Numbered from the stretch's first letter, positions 1 to 13,150 are shown. The stretch: DNA of 64,000 nt from Turnera subulata (GCA_028386065.3 JAKUCV010003608.1:150659-214658); one strand, 5' to 3'. Notes: a model not told the origin generated them from the letters alone. A program made the numbers and translations.

Positions 1-1018
1 AGAAGATCCTGCTCGAAGGTTGAAACAGATGGGTACTCTTGCTGCTGCATTAACTGCTTTGAATATGGAATTTAGTGATGGCCTTCACTACTTACCTGGA
101 ATGGTTGCTCAATCGGAAAACCAGGCCAAGTTTGAGGAGGGTGGCATGCAGGTCCAAAATTAACACACTTTTTTTTCCTTTTCCAATATCCATCATGGCC
201 AACTCTCCTAAACTCCATTAATACAATATCCATTTTAAACTAGGTTCTCTCTAAGGAGGATACAGAGACAGTTGAACAATGCAGAGCCATGTGTAAGAGA
301 GGCGAATGCCCCCCTCTTTTAGTGGTTTTTGATTCATGTGAAGGGTACTAATATCTTGAACACATTTATAGTGCCAACTATTACATCTGCCAGTTGCATA
401 TTGAGGAAGTTCATGCCTATTCTATGCAGATATACAGTTGAAGCAGATGGCCAGATAAAGGATATGACATTCATAGCAGAATATGCAGGCGATGTTGATT
501 ACATAAAAAACCGTGAAAATGATGACTGTGATAGTATGATGACCCTGCTTTTAGCAAGAGACCCATCTAAAAGTCTAGTCATTTGTCCTGATAGACGTGG
601 AAATATTGCTCGCTTTATCAATGGCATCAACAATTACACACCGTAAGCTAATCTAACTGAAGTGTTTTATTGAACAAAAGTTATGCAGTATATGTGTCTC
701 CTGCCATGATCCCTATTTGGCTATGATGTGTTTCGTTTGCAACACATAATTTTGAGTTTCATCTTTAATGATTTTCACTTGTTGGTCAAGGTTTAATAGA
801 ATTAGGAAATATTGATCTATCCTCTGTAAAGCTTTTTAACATGTATAATATTGTGCAGGGACGGCAAGAAGAAGCAGAATTGTAAATGTGTGAGATACAG
901 TGTGGATGGTGAATGCCGAGTCTTTTTGGTTGCCACTCGTGATATTGCTAAAGGGGAGAGATTATACTATGATTATAATGGATATGAGCACGAATATCCT
1001 ACCCAACATTTTGTCTGA
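1..1018 (+). CDS. ATXR5: ATXR5-like SET-domain histone H3K27 monomethyltransferase, 3' part
   Basis: The C-terminal half of a plant ATXR5/ATXR6-type methyltransferase, which monomethylates histone H3 Lys27 in heterochromatin during replication. Coding exons read as <1-151, 244-344, 430-642 and 859-1018 (TGA), with GT-AG introns and continuous phase. The spliced product runs from EDPARRLKQMG through FEEGGMQ, RGECPPLLVVFD and TVEADGQIKD to the SET core: FIAEYAGDVDY, NIARFINGINN (cofactor-binding and pseudoknot region), GERLYYDYNGYE (catalytic Tyr region) and the C-terminal YPTQHFV. The residues ETVEQCRAMC and KQNCKCVRYS resemble ATXR5 more than ATXR6 as I remember them. The PHD finger and PCNA-interacting box expected upstream lie outside the window, so the start is missing. 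No break is seen in the part present. Family assignment is firm; choosing ATXR5 over ATXR6 is an inference. Confidence 0.93.
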
Positions 1019-4000
1019 GAAATTATAGACATCTAATTTATCCTACAGAAACAGGATGGATGGAATTTTGCGTCCTGATAGGTCTTCTTCATTCGGCATT
1101 TTATTTAATCACTCAGTCATAGTTGTTGCAGGAACAAAATCATTCTTCTAATGTATCCCTTGACTAGTTGTAGTAAGATTGATGTAGAGCTGGTGCTTAT
1201 GCGGCCATGGAAAAATAGAGCTGGCAAGAGGGATTTTCCTTGTTTAGCATGAGAGAATTTTGATGTCCTCGAATACATTTTAAGGAATATAACTTTTCTT
1301 TTCATATATATCTCTATAGAAGTTTTCTCTTTTATGAATTGTGTTTCATCCAGTGCTTCCTAACAGAAGGTCCCAGCAATGTTCTGCATGGCTTTACATC
1401 GATTTGCCTCATATTCTTTAATTTTGGTCATCCATTGTATCGATGCATGTGACCGAATAACTGGATTGAATACATTTTCTCTTGGAATTTCAAATGCTCA
1501 ACCTAATGAATTCATGCTTACTTTTCACAGCATTTAGTTTGTAAGGCAATATTGAATTCATCCATTTATGTCCTATACTGCTTCTTATAAGAATATATAT
1601 TTTACTCCTCGTCGTTCTGTATACCTATGAAGATCATTTTAAACACTTCAAGCTGACTTGCTTGTTTTTTCATAGTGTGCATATCCTCGATCTTTTTTTG
1701 GTTGTACTTTGAGTCATGTATCTGCCCAAGTTAGTTAGGGGCACTCAGGTCCACATGATCTGTGCTAACTGATATGAAAATTTAGTTCTTTAGTAAAACT
1801 TCTTTACATTTTGGGCCATGGACATGCTTACATGCTTTGAGGGAACATGGTGAGTATTATACTAGGTTTTTGTCTATCTTGCAAGGAGATGCACATTGGA
1901 GTTTCTATTTATTATCCGAAAAGAACTGTTTAAAGCTTTTTCATCAGTCTATTAGAAAAAAGGTTGTTTCACCAGCCATCTGTTCCCCCTTGGCTCACTA
2001 TTGTGATGCTGATGCCAGCAATTTGCTTTAGTGTTCATTGATCGGTACAGAAATCACTGAGTGCTGCAATGTTACAAGCTTTTTGCACCCAAAAGGCGCA
2101 GGAGCAGATCTTTAGGACACCAGTTCATGTAAGTAAATGATGCAATGGTGGGACAATCTTCAGTTTTTACTCTGAGCATGACTTCAGCGAATTATGATCA
2201 GGTAAATCCTTTTTCCATTTGCTCTACTTTAGACATCGTAGTTTGACTTGCTTTGAAACAGAAGGCAACACTAATAAAGATCACTGCTGACTATGCTTCT
2301 CTTTAATGTTTAGAATTGCTATTGCAAGAGTGGTTCGAAGAAAGCAGTGAGGATGTTTGTGGATTATGTCATGCTTTGGTTGCTTCACTTTATTGGTTTA
2401 GGCAATACTTTATTTGTCTGTACATTTACTAATGCTGAGCATCAAAACAATTTAGGTTTTATAACTCCAGTGGCATGAAAATTTTGAACAGGATCTTGTG
2501 GAGTCCCAACTCCCTACTTTATCATATTCTGAATTGGATGTTGTCTGTTGTTTCAGGGTTTGATACCATTTTACGGGAGTTAGGTTCGAGTTGCATTTGT
2601 AAACTATTATTTTACAGATGCAATAGTTATTTGCTTTTCTTACGTGAGAACAAGAACATTTGGCTGAGAATTTTTGTCAGTTAACATGGAACGATGCAAA
2701 TGGACATCGAAGGGGTGTAGCTCTAACAAACCGTGCAAACAGTTTTCTTCTCTTGATAATGCTATCTGCTTAATGTTAGTGCACAAAGCCACACTAAGCT
2801 ATTTCTTACTTGAAATATTAGTAAACTTTTGTCATTAACTTTTTTCCCTTTCATGGCCAGATATTTGGCGAACGGTTATCTGGTAAATATTGCATTTCCT
2901 CTGAATTTTTTCTGTTTCTATCTAGTAAGTCTTACTCTAGTTTCTATTACTGTTTACTGCCCCAGCGTAGTTGATGTTTTTGGAAATTCAGGTTAGCAGG
3001 TACAATGTACCAAGACGCAAGACTTTGTTAACCAGCTTTTGACTATCTCGATTTTGGCAGGTGGATAGAATCTGAAGAATGCGCAAAACCAGTTACTGGA
3101 ACTTTGACCAGGTGAACTTGTTGCAGACTGCAAAGTGCATGAGAGTTGTGACAGAACCTAAGATTTTACCCACGTAGGAAACTAAACAGGTCACCATGGG
3201 TGGCTCTACTAACAGAAAACAGTGGGCACCAGATTGGTGGTGTTGGCATGGAGTTCATGATCAAATAGCACGCAATAAAGGTGAAGATTCAAAGGATGAT
3301 ATTATATAGCCAGTGAGGAATGTTTAGCATTACCTATTTCCCTATTAGATTTGATTGGCCGCTTCAACGTCAAAATTGTTGTTTGTAACTTTTCATTGGG
3401 TCACAAAAGAACCTGAAATTTATCATTAAACATATTTTTTTTCTATAATTTGAGGGTTTGAAGCTACGTGGATGTAACAGCTGCTCCTGTATAAGTGCAT
3501 TTTCTTTTGTTATTCGTACGCCTTCTCGACCTCTAAAGGTCAAACTCATGATTAAGTGCCATTGTGGCCACCTCTCATGTCACCCTCAAAAAGATATCCT
3601 AGTATATCAATTTAGTGTGCCAAATCTTTTCTTCTTTCTTGAGAATTGTAGATATCGAGTATGATTCAATAGGTTCCAGAATGCAATACAGTGATCATAT
3701 TGGAGAAGTGTCTCCTAGATTCTTCCTTTTAAGTCCAAGTGAAGTGACAACATATCTCAAGTTGTGGGATTTGCCTACCCCACCTACCCCCTTGCTGCCC
3801 CCCATCTAGCACGAACGAATCCATTTTTTGGAAAATCTATAGTTCTTTGATAAACCCGAAAATCTATAATTGTATTATGCGGGACTACTACTAGATTACT
3901 TTACAAAATGGATTTGCAGAAACTTTTATTACATTCATGTCAAGAAACAAAAAGTTTCGGTTCCATAGCAAAGCTTGCCTCATAATGATCGAACCACCTG

Positions 4001-4900
4001 AAACTCGCAATAGATGGCAGTTTCTGTGTGCAACTCCGAACTATCAAAGGAATATTTTAAGGTTTTGGATCTTCTTGTAATATTCCCTTTTAACTTTTGT
4101 TCGTGTACGTGAAGGAAGTGTACTCTTTCTTATCTGCAGCACTCGGTGTTCCCAAAATTAGCACGAAATTGCCAAATTCAAAAAACACAAGAAGAGATGT
4201 ATCCAGGCAGCCTAAGCATATGCGAAATGTGATTCTCACGTGAACTTGGACTTGGAAGGGGAGCCCCAAACAAAACAAAAGATGAACCCATTTTAAGGCA
4301 GTACTTTTCCTAGGTTCCCGGAAGTGTACAAGACCAACTTGTATCTGACCATCATTCCTGACCAAATCAGGTCCTAATATATAGATTCTTTAATAATCCA
4401 AAACAAGTGGGTTTAAAACAGAGATTAATGTTTTAATTCATCTCTAATTAATCACCATGTCCTTAACCATTACTTCGGCGGAAGTATTCAGAGTTACTCT
4501 TCTCTAGGGGACTAAATTAAGCTAGAGAATTCACAATATCACATCTCAATTTTGTAATTTTCTTTTATTTGTCTTCTTGTAAGAGTCAGTCCAATGGGGT
4601 CTGGGAATGTATGAGAAACCCCAAAATTAGAGTTTCGTAGTAGGTTCGACAAGAGGACAAGTGTTTTTTAGTGTCACTGTCACCTTGTCAGGTCTCTTAA
4701 CGCAAATCAAAGATAAGGATATTCTCCTTCTTTATTCCCCTACAATATTTATTATTTATCCTCCTCCGTGGACAAATATTTTTTTACCATATATATATCA
4801 TTACGCGGTGCACATTATATCGCCAGATCCTACTGTAATGACCTCATCTGTCATTATTATAACGAAGCTGTAAATTCCACCGCCACATCACTCAATCTTC
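1019..4900. other. gene-poor stretch downstream of the ATXR5-like gene
   Basis: About 3.9 kb following the stop codon. It probably begins with the 3' UTR of the methyltransferase. Open frames here are short, lack recognisable motifs and have no coherent splice structure. AT-rich unique-looking sequence; no RNA gene or transposon end was recognised. The last few hundred bases form the promoter of the DUF506 gene. Confidence 0.5.
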
Positions 4901-4912
4901 CATTTCCATACA

Positions 4913-4920
4913 TATATAAA
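4913..4920 (+). promoter_or_regulatory. TATA box of the DUF506 gene
   Basis: TATATAAA lies about 100 bp upstream of the ATG at 5018, leaving room for a typical 60-80 nt leader. Seen directly; its function is inferred from position. Confidence 0.6.
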
Positions 4921-5017
4921 GCTGCACGCCTTTCTCCATAGTATACATATCCTAAGCACCTAGGCCTTTTAAAGGCACAAACAAACTTCTTTTTTTTTCT
5001 TGATTTAGTGCATAAAC

Positions 5018-6435
5018 ATGAGTAGTATAGAAGAGGAGAGGCTGGTCCAAATGGTACATGACTTCATAGAATCAGGAACATCACCACCCATGTTTCCTTC
5101 TTCCTCAAACTGCCTTCCTGTCAACCATGAAGCCAAATATATTGCGTTACAGGTACCCTTTTTTCTTTTTTGCTATATGATCTGTGTCTTGAATCACTTT
5201 ATGTTATGGTTCCGTGTATTTGGTGATGGTGTTGTTTTATGTGTTATTAATTAATGGGGGGTACGTTTTGGTGATCTTGTATTGGTTAATTATATAGGAG
5301 ATACTAGAGGATGTCACAGAGGCAGAGAGCAAGGTTCTTGAGAGTTTATCGAAGCATATCAGAAGCAAAATCGATGCCCGGAAAACGACTAGTCTCAAGA
5401 AGTGGCTTGTTTTGAGGCTAAGAATGGATGGCTTTAATGCTTCTATCTGTCAAACTTCCTGGGTCACTTCCTTGGGATGCCCTGCTGGTGGGTCTCTCTT
5501 CCTCTTAAAATCTTCTTGGCTCTAGTTTTTGGGTTGCTGGATTTTGTTGGTATAAATTAGTTTGCAAAAATAATGTCAAAAAAAATCAAGCGGAAGAAAC
5601 TTTTTTACAACTTTTGTTAATGTTTTATTAATTAACAGAAAACCAGGACTCTCTCGACTGGCACCTTCCTTGTAATCTTGTGGAGGAAATTGCAGAATTG
5701 GAATGTTTTAATTAGAAAATCAGATTTTCTCTTGTATTATATATGGTAATGAACAGCTAAACTTTTTTTTTATACTAAACTTTTAGTGAACCGTGTGGGC
5801 CAAGCATGAGTCACCTCTTGGTTTCTTGTAAAGTTTTACTTTCCCATGTACAGAGCCACATTTGTTGCATTTCCATAAAAGTAACCATCATTTTCCTCCT
5901 TATCTTGTTCGAAAATTAATTTACTGATTTAACGTTTTTTTTAATGGTAACAGGTGATTATGAGTACATCGACGTTACCTTAAGAGATAAGAATGGTGAC
6001 ACAGTAAGGCTCATAGTGGACATAGATTTCAGGTCTCAATTTGAACTGGCAAGACCCACAACACTCTACAAAGAACTCACAGACGCACTACCATCAATCT
6101 TTGTTGGCAGTGAAGAGAAACTCAACAGGATAATCTCACTGCTCTGCTCTGCTGCAAAACAGTCACTTAAAGAGAAAGGGCTCCATGTGCCCCCATGGAG
6201 GACAAACGCATACATGCAGGCCAAATGGTTATCTGATTCCCGCAAGGTCTCTGCTGCCAGTAGTAGTAGTAGTAGTAGTAGTAGTAATGTTGTTGGGTAC
6301 AGCAGAGAGAATTGGGAAGCTAAAAATGGGTTTGGGATGTGGGCACCTCCAGTGGTTAAGCCCAAGAGAAGAGATTTGGGTGGTGGGTCTGGCTTGTCAA
6401 GTCAGTTCTCCAATATGGGCATCAATTGCTGCTAA
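5018..6435 (+). CDS. DUF506 family (PDDEXK-like) protein
   Basis: Three coding exons, 5018-5152, 5298-5487 and 5954-6435, with GT-AG introns. Phase is conserved (codon split G|GT at the second junction), giving 268 aa, normal for the family. The N-terminus (MSSIEEERLVQMVHDFIES) and the segment VLRLRMDGFNASICQTSW are typical of plant DUF506 (PF04720), a family with a predicted PDDEXK nuclease-like fold and no settled biochemistry. The core follows in exon 3: DYEYIDVTLRD, LIVDIDFRSQFE, YKELTDALPSIFVG and LHVPPWRTNAYMQAKWLS. After the core come nine serines encoded by an AGT repeat, then a basic Gly/Ser tail. Poly(A) signal AATAAA at 6596-6601. Some DUF506 members have been linked to stress and calcium signalling, but nothing here defines a function. 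The ATG at 5018 is the first in frame after the TATA box. Confidence 0.9.
6259..6285 (+). repeat. (AGT)9 coding microsatellite
   Basis: Nine perfect AGT units in exon 3 of the DUF506 gene encode nine serines just after the conserved core. A trinucleotide array in frame can change length without breaking the protein, so it is likely polymorphic. Confidence 0.95.
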
Positions 6436-9248
6436 AGCTTCTTTTTTGCTGTTGAACTTGAGGGGGTTCTATATCAAGTTTTGACCATAATTTTGGTTCC
6501 TTTTTTGCTGCAAGTTTATTAACCCAACCGGCTGCAGCTTTAGGTCTGCTTTTTTTGGTTATGAGACCGCTGTATTTGCAATCTATTTTTGCTTTAATAA
6601 AAAGAAGATTCTGATTGGTGTATCTTAGTCATTTTGCTATCTAGCAACATTACATTTATACGCAATTCTTTTTTGCCAGAGTTTTACAGTGACTAGTTCC
6701 AATCCAATCCAAAATCTCACACTAGAATTTCACCCTAATTAATTAAGATCTAACCCAAATCACAGAATTGAGCCACTTTTCATTTGGATTAATTCAATTC
6801 CATGTTGGTTAATTCCACCACATACTTTAGACCAGCCAATTCTGTTAAAAATTTCTCAACAAAAACGGTGATAGGGGGAAATAATTATCATTTTCCTTTT
6901 TGCTAATATCTAATTATTTTTAATTAAACAATTTGTAAGCATTAATAACAACATATATAATGGTTGGGACTGGGAGAACATGATTCCCAAGTGAAACCCA
7001 TTATGGATCAGTCAGTATTTGTAGAAATCTGATGGCTAGACTAAGAGTGAGTTTCTAGAAGACTATCAATACTCATATTATGATTCCTTGCTTAAATGCA
7101 TAAAACTCTGCGTAGATTAAATTGATACGACCCTCAATTTATAATAAGCCTAAATTGATCGGAATAGAATAAGGATCAGAACATGGAGGTATGTCAAATA
7201 GTTTAGATGGATAGAGCAATTAGAAAATGGAGCTATATGTATCTGTCTTTTTTTAAGGATGTTGATGTCAGACATTCATGCACCAAAATAATTTAAGTCG
7301 AAAGATCCAACCTTAAAGAAGTTTTATCTATAGGAGCGGTAATGATCAGTATGAGCCACTCAACCTAGGATTTTTTGTCTGATACGATAAACATAGCATA
7401 TACTAAAAAAACATTCGTGTATGACAAAAATAAGGAGATGGATCACCTAATAATGTAATGCCATGAAAAAGTTTAAAGCATTATCCAAAAGTGACGTGAA
7501 GCCACAAGCAACAACTTGGAAAAAAATGAGAAAACGATGGGAGTGTCTTAAAGTAGGAAACCAGTGGCTATCATGAAACAGGTGGCCCAAAACAAGGGGG
7601 AGGAAATTTTAGCTTTCTTTTTCTCTTTTTTTGTTTGTTTTTGTTATACATAGGACTTGCTTCTTCATTGATTTAGTTTGCCCATAATTATTCCAAATTC
7701 GACCCAAATTACGTACTCGATTATGCTGAGTGAGTCTCTCTCAAAAAGAAATTTTAGGCGTTTATAAAGATTTAATCCGAGACCTCTCTTTTTTTAAACA
7801 TAATCCGAGACCTCAATTAAATTGAACCAAATCATTCACAATTTAAACTGGACCAACCCAATAGACCTGCTTCTTTTATTTGGTTGATTGATAGAGAGGT
7901 AGGATCAGCAAAAATTTTAGTGTTTAGTTTTGTCAGGATCTATACGTCGCCTTTTGGCAAAAGTTGTTTTCTTGCATAAAGTCAAAGGAAAAACTTGGGG
8001 ATATAATTAGTGGAGGAAGCATATCACAAAGAACATGAATAACATGGTTGCAATAGTGGCATGTGGCTAAATTGGGGAGGAAGAAGAAGAAACAGAAAAT
8101 ATCTAGAACTTATCCTATTGAATTTAGTTTTCCAGTGCATGAGTTATTCAATTGTTGAACTGACGTAGAACGGACATTAATACATCATATAATTATTAAC
8201 AATTCAAACACTAGTTGTCCTAGTAATAACAATCTGTTTTTCCTTCTTCTTTTATTATTATTTTACCAATCTCCCATATAATCCAAACGGCTATGGAATT
8301 TCATAACAATTCCTCTAACTTATCTGGTTGTCTCTTTATCTAGATTTCAATTGTGACATCCATCAATTTTATTTTATTTTTTTCCCCGAGGAATGATAGC
8401 TACTTCATGTTTTAGTGGTTTGCTCATCTAGTCCCATATCTTTATTGTCCAGTTAATTAATAATATTCTTTGAGAAGAATTATCTATCTACGCTATGCTT
8501 TACTCTTGAACGAGAATAGCCACCATCGTGGGCCAATAAGATTGGGCCAGGTGTGAGAAGATGAAACGGATTTAGTAAAACACCAGTTTTTGCTTGTTGG
8601 CCCATAACCTTGTATCGCTTCGTGTGGGCTGTATCCTCTAAACTATGCCCGTGCAGTGTCGGTCCTTTTCCAAATTTCGAAAAGCCAGTATTTAGTATTT
8701 ACGCAAATTTTTTTCTTTAAATATTTTTACGTAAAAAAATAATGTTTATATTTTTTTATTAATAAAACTCACCATGATTTTTTTTTTCTTTTATCTCCTT
8801 GAAATTTAAACCTCTATCTAATTGGACATGCCCTCTTTGTTTTTTCACCCTCTTTATTTATCGTACATGTGTTCTCTCTTTTTTTTTTTGGTACATGTAC
8901 ATGTGTTCTTTCTTTATATTTGCCTTATCACAGAAATTGTGCATAAATACTAATTAATTTTTCAGAGAGGATTCATAACCTATCAATATCAAGTTTATCA
9001 ACAAAACAATATATTTAGAATGATTGGTTTTGGAAAGATTAAGTATGCTATATATAATTATTTGTATAAGGTAAGAGCATTCAATTCTGTTTTTGTCGTA
9101 TAAGATATCTATTGAGTTGTATTTATATATTTAATGTTTTGTTTAGAAGAGTTAAACCAATCAAAAAGAATTTGTAACAAAAATTGTTGTATTTATTTCA
9201 TCTAGAGATTCTCCAAGTACATCTATAAAACTATCTGTAATTAATGTA
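6436..9248. other. AT-rich intergenic region
   Basis: After the DUF506 3' UTR this 2.8-kb stretch has no open frame with recognisable domains, no tRNA-like fold and no transposon end that I could support. Homopolymer A/T runs are frequent. Confidence 0.5.
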
Positions 9249-9396
9249 GATATTAGCAATGTTGTGAAAACCGGACTGGACCGGCCGGGGTAACAGCGAA
9301 CTGGTGGTCCATCCGGTTTTCAAGAACCTTAAAAATGAGATTTTCTTTGGATAAGGTTTGGCCGGATGGTTTTCCCAACTTTGGTCGAACCGTTCG

Positions 9397-12215
9397 TGAA
9401 GCGCCCCGACCCGTATTTACCGTAACACAGTAAACACGTGCCGTAACTATTCATTATGATAGAACAGACAGTACAACGTGCAGATACTATACAATAGCAA
9501 TTATTAATACAACTGTCACCCACACTCGGGGACCATTATTCAAATCAAACACAGTGCTCTCAGCAGCAGCAGATAGTATCAGTAATATACATATCACAGG
9601 AAATCAGCAATACAGCAATATAAGCAATAGAATAGCAGCGGAAGACTTATGCACATGCATCGGTGGTATGGATCCGGAGTCAGGTGGAGAAGAAAGCAGC
9701 AGCCATCGAACGTCGTACCTGAACTATGGAAACAACTTAACCTACGGGATGAAACCCCGCAGGCGAGGGGTGAGTCCGAAGTGCTCACCGACCAAGGATA
9801 AACAGTGATATGCAAGCAACCGTAATACTTAAAAGCAACACAGATAAGCTACATCATATCACAACAACTGAATCAAGGCCAAAAGAATGCTTAATTATTA
9901 TACCAATTTTATCTTCCGGGCCCTCGTCACTGGACAAGCTAGGGTCGTACCTGGTAATCAATTAATTCCGGATGCTAGGTCAAGAACCAATCCACATATC
10001 AGAACAACCGGATATTCGGCATATCCGAGCCACCGCGGATATTCGGCATATCCGAGCCACTGGGTATTCGGTATACCCCAACCTCAGGCGACGTCATGCC
10101 AACCAGATATTCGGCATATCTGAGCCACTGCGGATATTCGGCATATCCGAGCCACCGCGGATATTCGGCATATCCGAGCCACTGGGTATTTGGTATACCC
10201 TAACCACAGGCATGACGGGCCAACCAAACCATAAACCGACCATAGCATCCCAAAACTAATTTTCAAACCATCGGGTCGTACCACTATTTCCACATGACAA
10301 TTATACCAACATCTCAAATCAATTCCAATTGCAATTCCAATTTCTTTTTCACAATTTCCACAGTCAATAGTTCAACATCAATCTCAGCATAATATCCACA
10401 GAATCAATATCATAGCTCAAGGCAACAATAATACCTCAGCAATAATCAAACATCCAACAATTCAGCAGTTCAATCGAACAACAAAGCACACAAGTATTAC
10501 AGGCAACATAACAAGGGTTATCCATCCTCACCTTAGCCGATATCAATTATGGAATTGTCCAGCAAGTTCCAAGTCCGGTTCCTCAGCAAATTGTTCGTTA
10601 TCAACTCCTATATCAATCAAATAATATGCACACATAAGATGGTATGCAAATGCCATGCTAATACTGTATACCGTAAATTAAATATAAACTCGGCTCGGTT
10701 ACTCTCCCGGATTAATTCTCCATTATCGTCATCATTCACCATTTATTTCAAGTGTCAAAGATACCCTTCTATACTTTTTCCTATACCCGGGTACTATTCC
10801 GGTATTTACTACCTTGATAATACCCTTTCCAAAATTTATTCCCTAAGTATGTACTTTCCAAAATACTATTTCTACAATTTATTATCCATATATAAGTTCC
10901 CAGAACTATTTTCCATAAACCACATACTTCCCAAAATTTATGTTTCCCCCATTAATTTCACAATTATATTTTTCTTCTATTTAATCCCATTTTCCAGATT
11001 TAATTTTCTCTTTTTTATTCTTTTTTTTTTAAATTAAATCGGGCTGGGCTTTACTATACAACCCATGCCCAAATTCAGCCCAAACCCAAGATCAGGCCCA
11101 GCTTCCAAGAGCCCAGGCCAACAGGCTGACCAGGCGCAGCAGGCCCGGACCGCGAGCCCAAGCCAAGGCCACAGTCGGCCCGCGCGCCCAGCAAGCCCAC
11201 ACCACACAGGACCCGCAAGGAAACGGGTCAGCCCGCCCATATCATGACCCATCCGGGTCGTCACCATAACGGGCTGCTCACCTCGGGTCCCTTTGTACGG
11301 CGACGGACGGCACAGGATGGAGACGCATCGGCGAAGGCAAAGGCGTCTCAAGCGAGGCGCGACCGGAGCGAGGAGGAGGCGCGGCTGTTGGCGCGTCCTG
11401 CTGCAGCTGACGACGGCGGTAGGAGGAGGTGCAGCCGTCGGGTTCTCCGTCGTTGGCGGCGCGTCGGGGAGGCGCAATCGGGCGGCGAGGGGCGTGTTAG
11501 GTTGGCGACGGCATGGGAAGCGTGAAGGCGTGGGTGGTGGAGTGAGAGGTGACTCGGCCGGTGACTCAAGGTGGCAGCAGTAAGGGAGGCGGCCGGTGGA
11601 AAAAAGAAAAGAAAAGAAAAGAAAAGAAGAAGGAAGGGAGAGGGTGGTGGTGACGTGGCAGGGGTGTTGGTGTTTGTTATTTTATTACTTCTTTTCCTGG
11701 TTCTAACAAATTTGCAGGAAGGTTTGTGTTGTTTTTGTTTTTGCAGGGAAGGAAGAAAAGAAGCTGGTGGTAATGTTGGTGTGAAGAGATGCAGGGAAAA
11801 GAAATTAAGTAGGCGTGCAAATTACTGGTTAATCACAAGTGTAATAGGTAGTTCACAGGCTGAATAGGAAAAAGGCGGCTGAATAATTGAACTTCAATTA
11901 TGCAGTTACTATGCTGCATGTGAAGTGTGACCCACCTGGACCAGAAAATATCCGATATACCCACTTATCTTATTTCTGGTCCGGTAATTCGAGAATAAAC
12001 CCGGCTTTTTCCGAAGATTCCCGGACCCGGAAAAATCCCAACTTGGTCCGTAAAATCCGCAGAAAAATCCCGAACGTAGGACTATGCTCGGTTTCAGAAT
12101 CCAAAGCTCAATTTACCATAATTTAATTACCCAAGATTAAAAATTCAATGGTAAATTACTGTACATTAACTTAAACAGTCCCGGTAAAAATGAAATTTTT
12201 ACCTGGGCTGTTACA
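9397..12215 (-). mobile_element. solo LTR of a Ty3/gypsy-like retrotransposon (copy 1)
   Basis: Begins TGAAGCGCCCCGACCC and ends GGGCTGTTACA, the same termini as the LTRs of the full element at 34700-44741. It is flanked by a perfect 5-bp duplication GTTCG (9392-9396 and 12216-12220). At 2819 bp it is shorter than the 3.8-kb LTRs and diverged, hence an older subfamily. No internal region remains, so it most likely formed by LTR-LTR recombination. Orientation is given as the sense strand deduced from the complete copy. It contains a hairpin array (10010-10200) and the conserved island (9741-9792). Open frames inside it are not credible genes. Confidence 0.9.
10010..10200. repeat. tandem hairpin array in solo LTR copy 1
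   Basis: Seven 17-nt hairpins with 6-bp stems and 5-nt loops at 10010, 10037, 10062, 10105, 10132, 10159 and 10184. Stems are GGATAT/ATATCC (four), GGGTAT/ATACCC (two) and AGATAT/ATATCT (one). Every stem change is matched on the other arm. Loops are TCGGC, TCGGT or TTGGT. Spacers between units are similar (GAGCCACYG type), so this is a minisatellite whose unit is a hairpin. Confidence 0.9.
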
Positions 12216-12529
12216 GTTCGAACCGGACCCCGTTTTCCCGGGTCAACAGTTTAGAATTTTTTTTCCTAAAAAATTCAAATGACATGTATTTAGTGCTTAT
12301 TAAATTAATTTACAACTATTGTCTATCTAAATTTTTATATTATAAGAAAAGTTTATACTTTAGCACATGATAATGTACATATAATTTATTTTTTTCATTA
12401 TTAATTTCATATATAATAAAATATTAGTTTACATTGGACCCCGATTGGACCCTGGTTAGACCCCAGTTTACTGAACGTTTATTTTTCCAGTTCGATATCC
12501 GGTCCCGTTTTCAAAACCTTGGATATTAA

Positions 12530-13130
12530 TCTTAAGATCAAACGAGGTAGGTACTGTGTAGAATTTTATGTGCCTATCTACTCGATAATTATCTTATGAG
12601 TTTGTTTAAAATTATTACACTATTCTAAAAAATAAAAAATATGTATAAAAAGAAAAAATAATATATATATAAATTTAAAATATAATATTTTATATAAATT
12701 TAGTAATGATTAATAATAAATTAATGTGATTGTTACAAACTAAAAATATTAATATGAGTAAATAAGAAAAATAAAATTATAAAAAATAATTATAGAAACT
12801 ATAATTTATATAAAGTTGGAGAGTAAAGTTGATAGATTATTTATTCTCACTTATTAAAATTGGAAATAATATTTTAATATTTATAAACAAATAAATTTTT
12901 TAAAAGACAAAAGATTATGAGAAACTATGTCTCATAGAAGAAATAATGAAATTATATTTATTTAATTTATTTGTAATATATTAAATAAATTATGTCTTAT
13001 ACAAAAAAGACAAGTTCACAAATCAAAGATGATTAATAATACAAGTGGATAAGAGAAGAGAAGATAATAGTCATAAGACGAAATAATAAATATAGCGACG
13101 AAAGGGATCAGCTACACATAACCAAGAACT
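12530..13130. other. very AT-rich intergenic DNA
   Basis: About 600 bp of extremely AT-rich sequence between the right end of the MITE and the bL17 promoter. No gene or repeat end was recognised. Confidence 0.5.
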
Positions 13131-13150
13131 TCACCGGGCTTAAAGTTACA

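Larger units (their letters stand above)
9257..12521. mobile_element. hAT-like non-autonomous element (MITE) interrupted by a solo LTR
   Basis: The ends form an imperfect terminal inverted repeat: CAATGTTGTGAAAACCGGAC on the left, and on the right the complement of CAAGGTTTTGAAAACGGGAC. Both ends fit the YARNG start seen in hAT elements. Flanking 8-mers are GATATTAG (9249-9256) and GATATTAA (12522-12529), a 7/8 match to an 8-bp hAT target duplication. Subterminal GGACCGG / GGACCC motifs recur on both sides. Removing the inserted LTR and one copy of its duplication leaves about 440 bp with no coding capacity, so transposition would need a transposase supplied elsewhere. Superfamily call is by ends and duplication length only. 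Confidence 0.75.

Noticed and set aside
3196..3310. Short frame reading MGGSTNRKQWAPDWWCWHGVHDQI
   Set aside because: Trp-rich and protein-like, but it stops after 24 codons, has no splice context and no family I could name.
10549..11037. 162-codon frame in solo LTR copy 1
   Set aside because: Low-complexity Ile/Phe/Tyr composition in AT-rich LTR sequence; the frame is absent from the other LTR copies.
9397..12215. Complete retrotransposon at the first solo LTR
   Set aside because: The same 5-bp duplication flanks a single LTR directly, with no internal region or second LTR.
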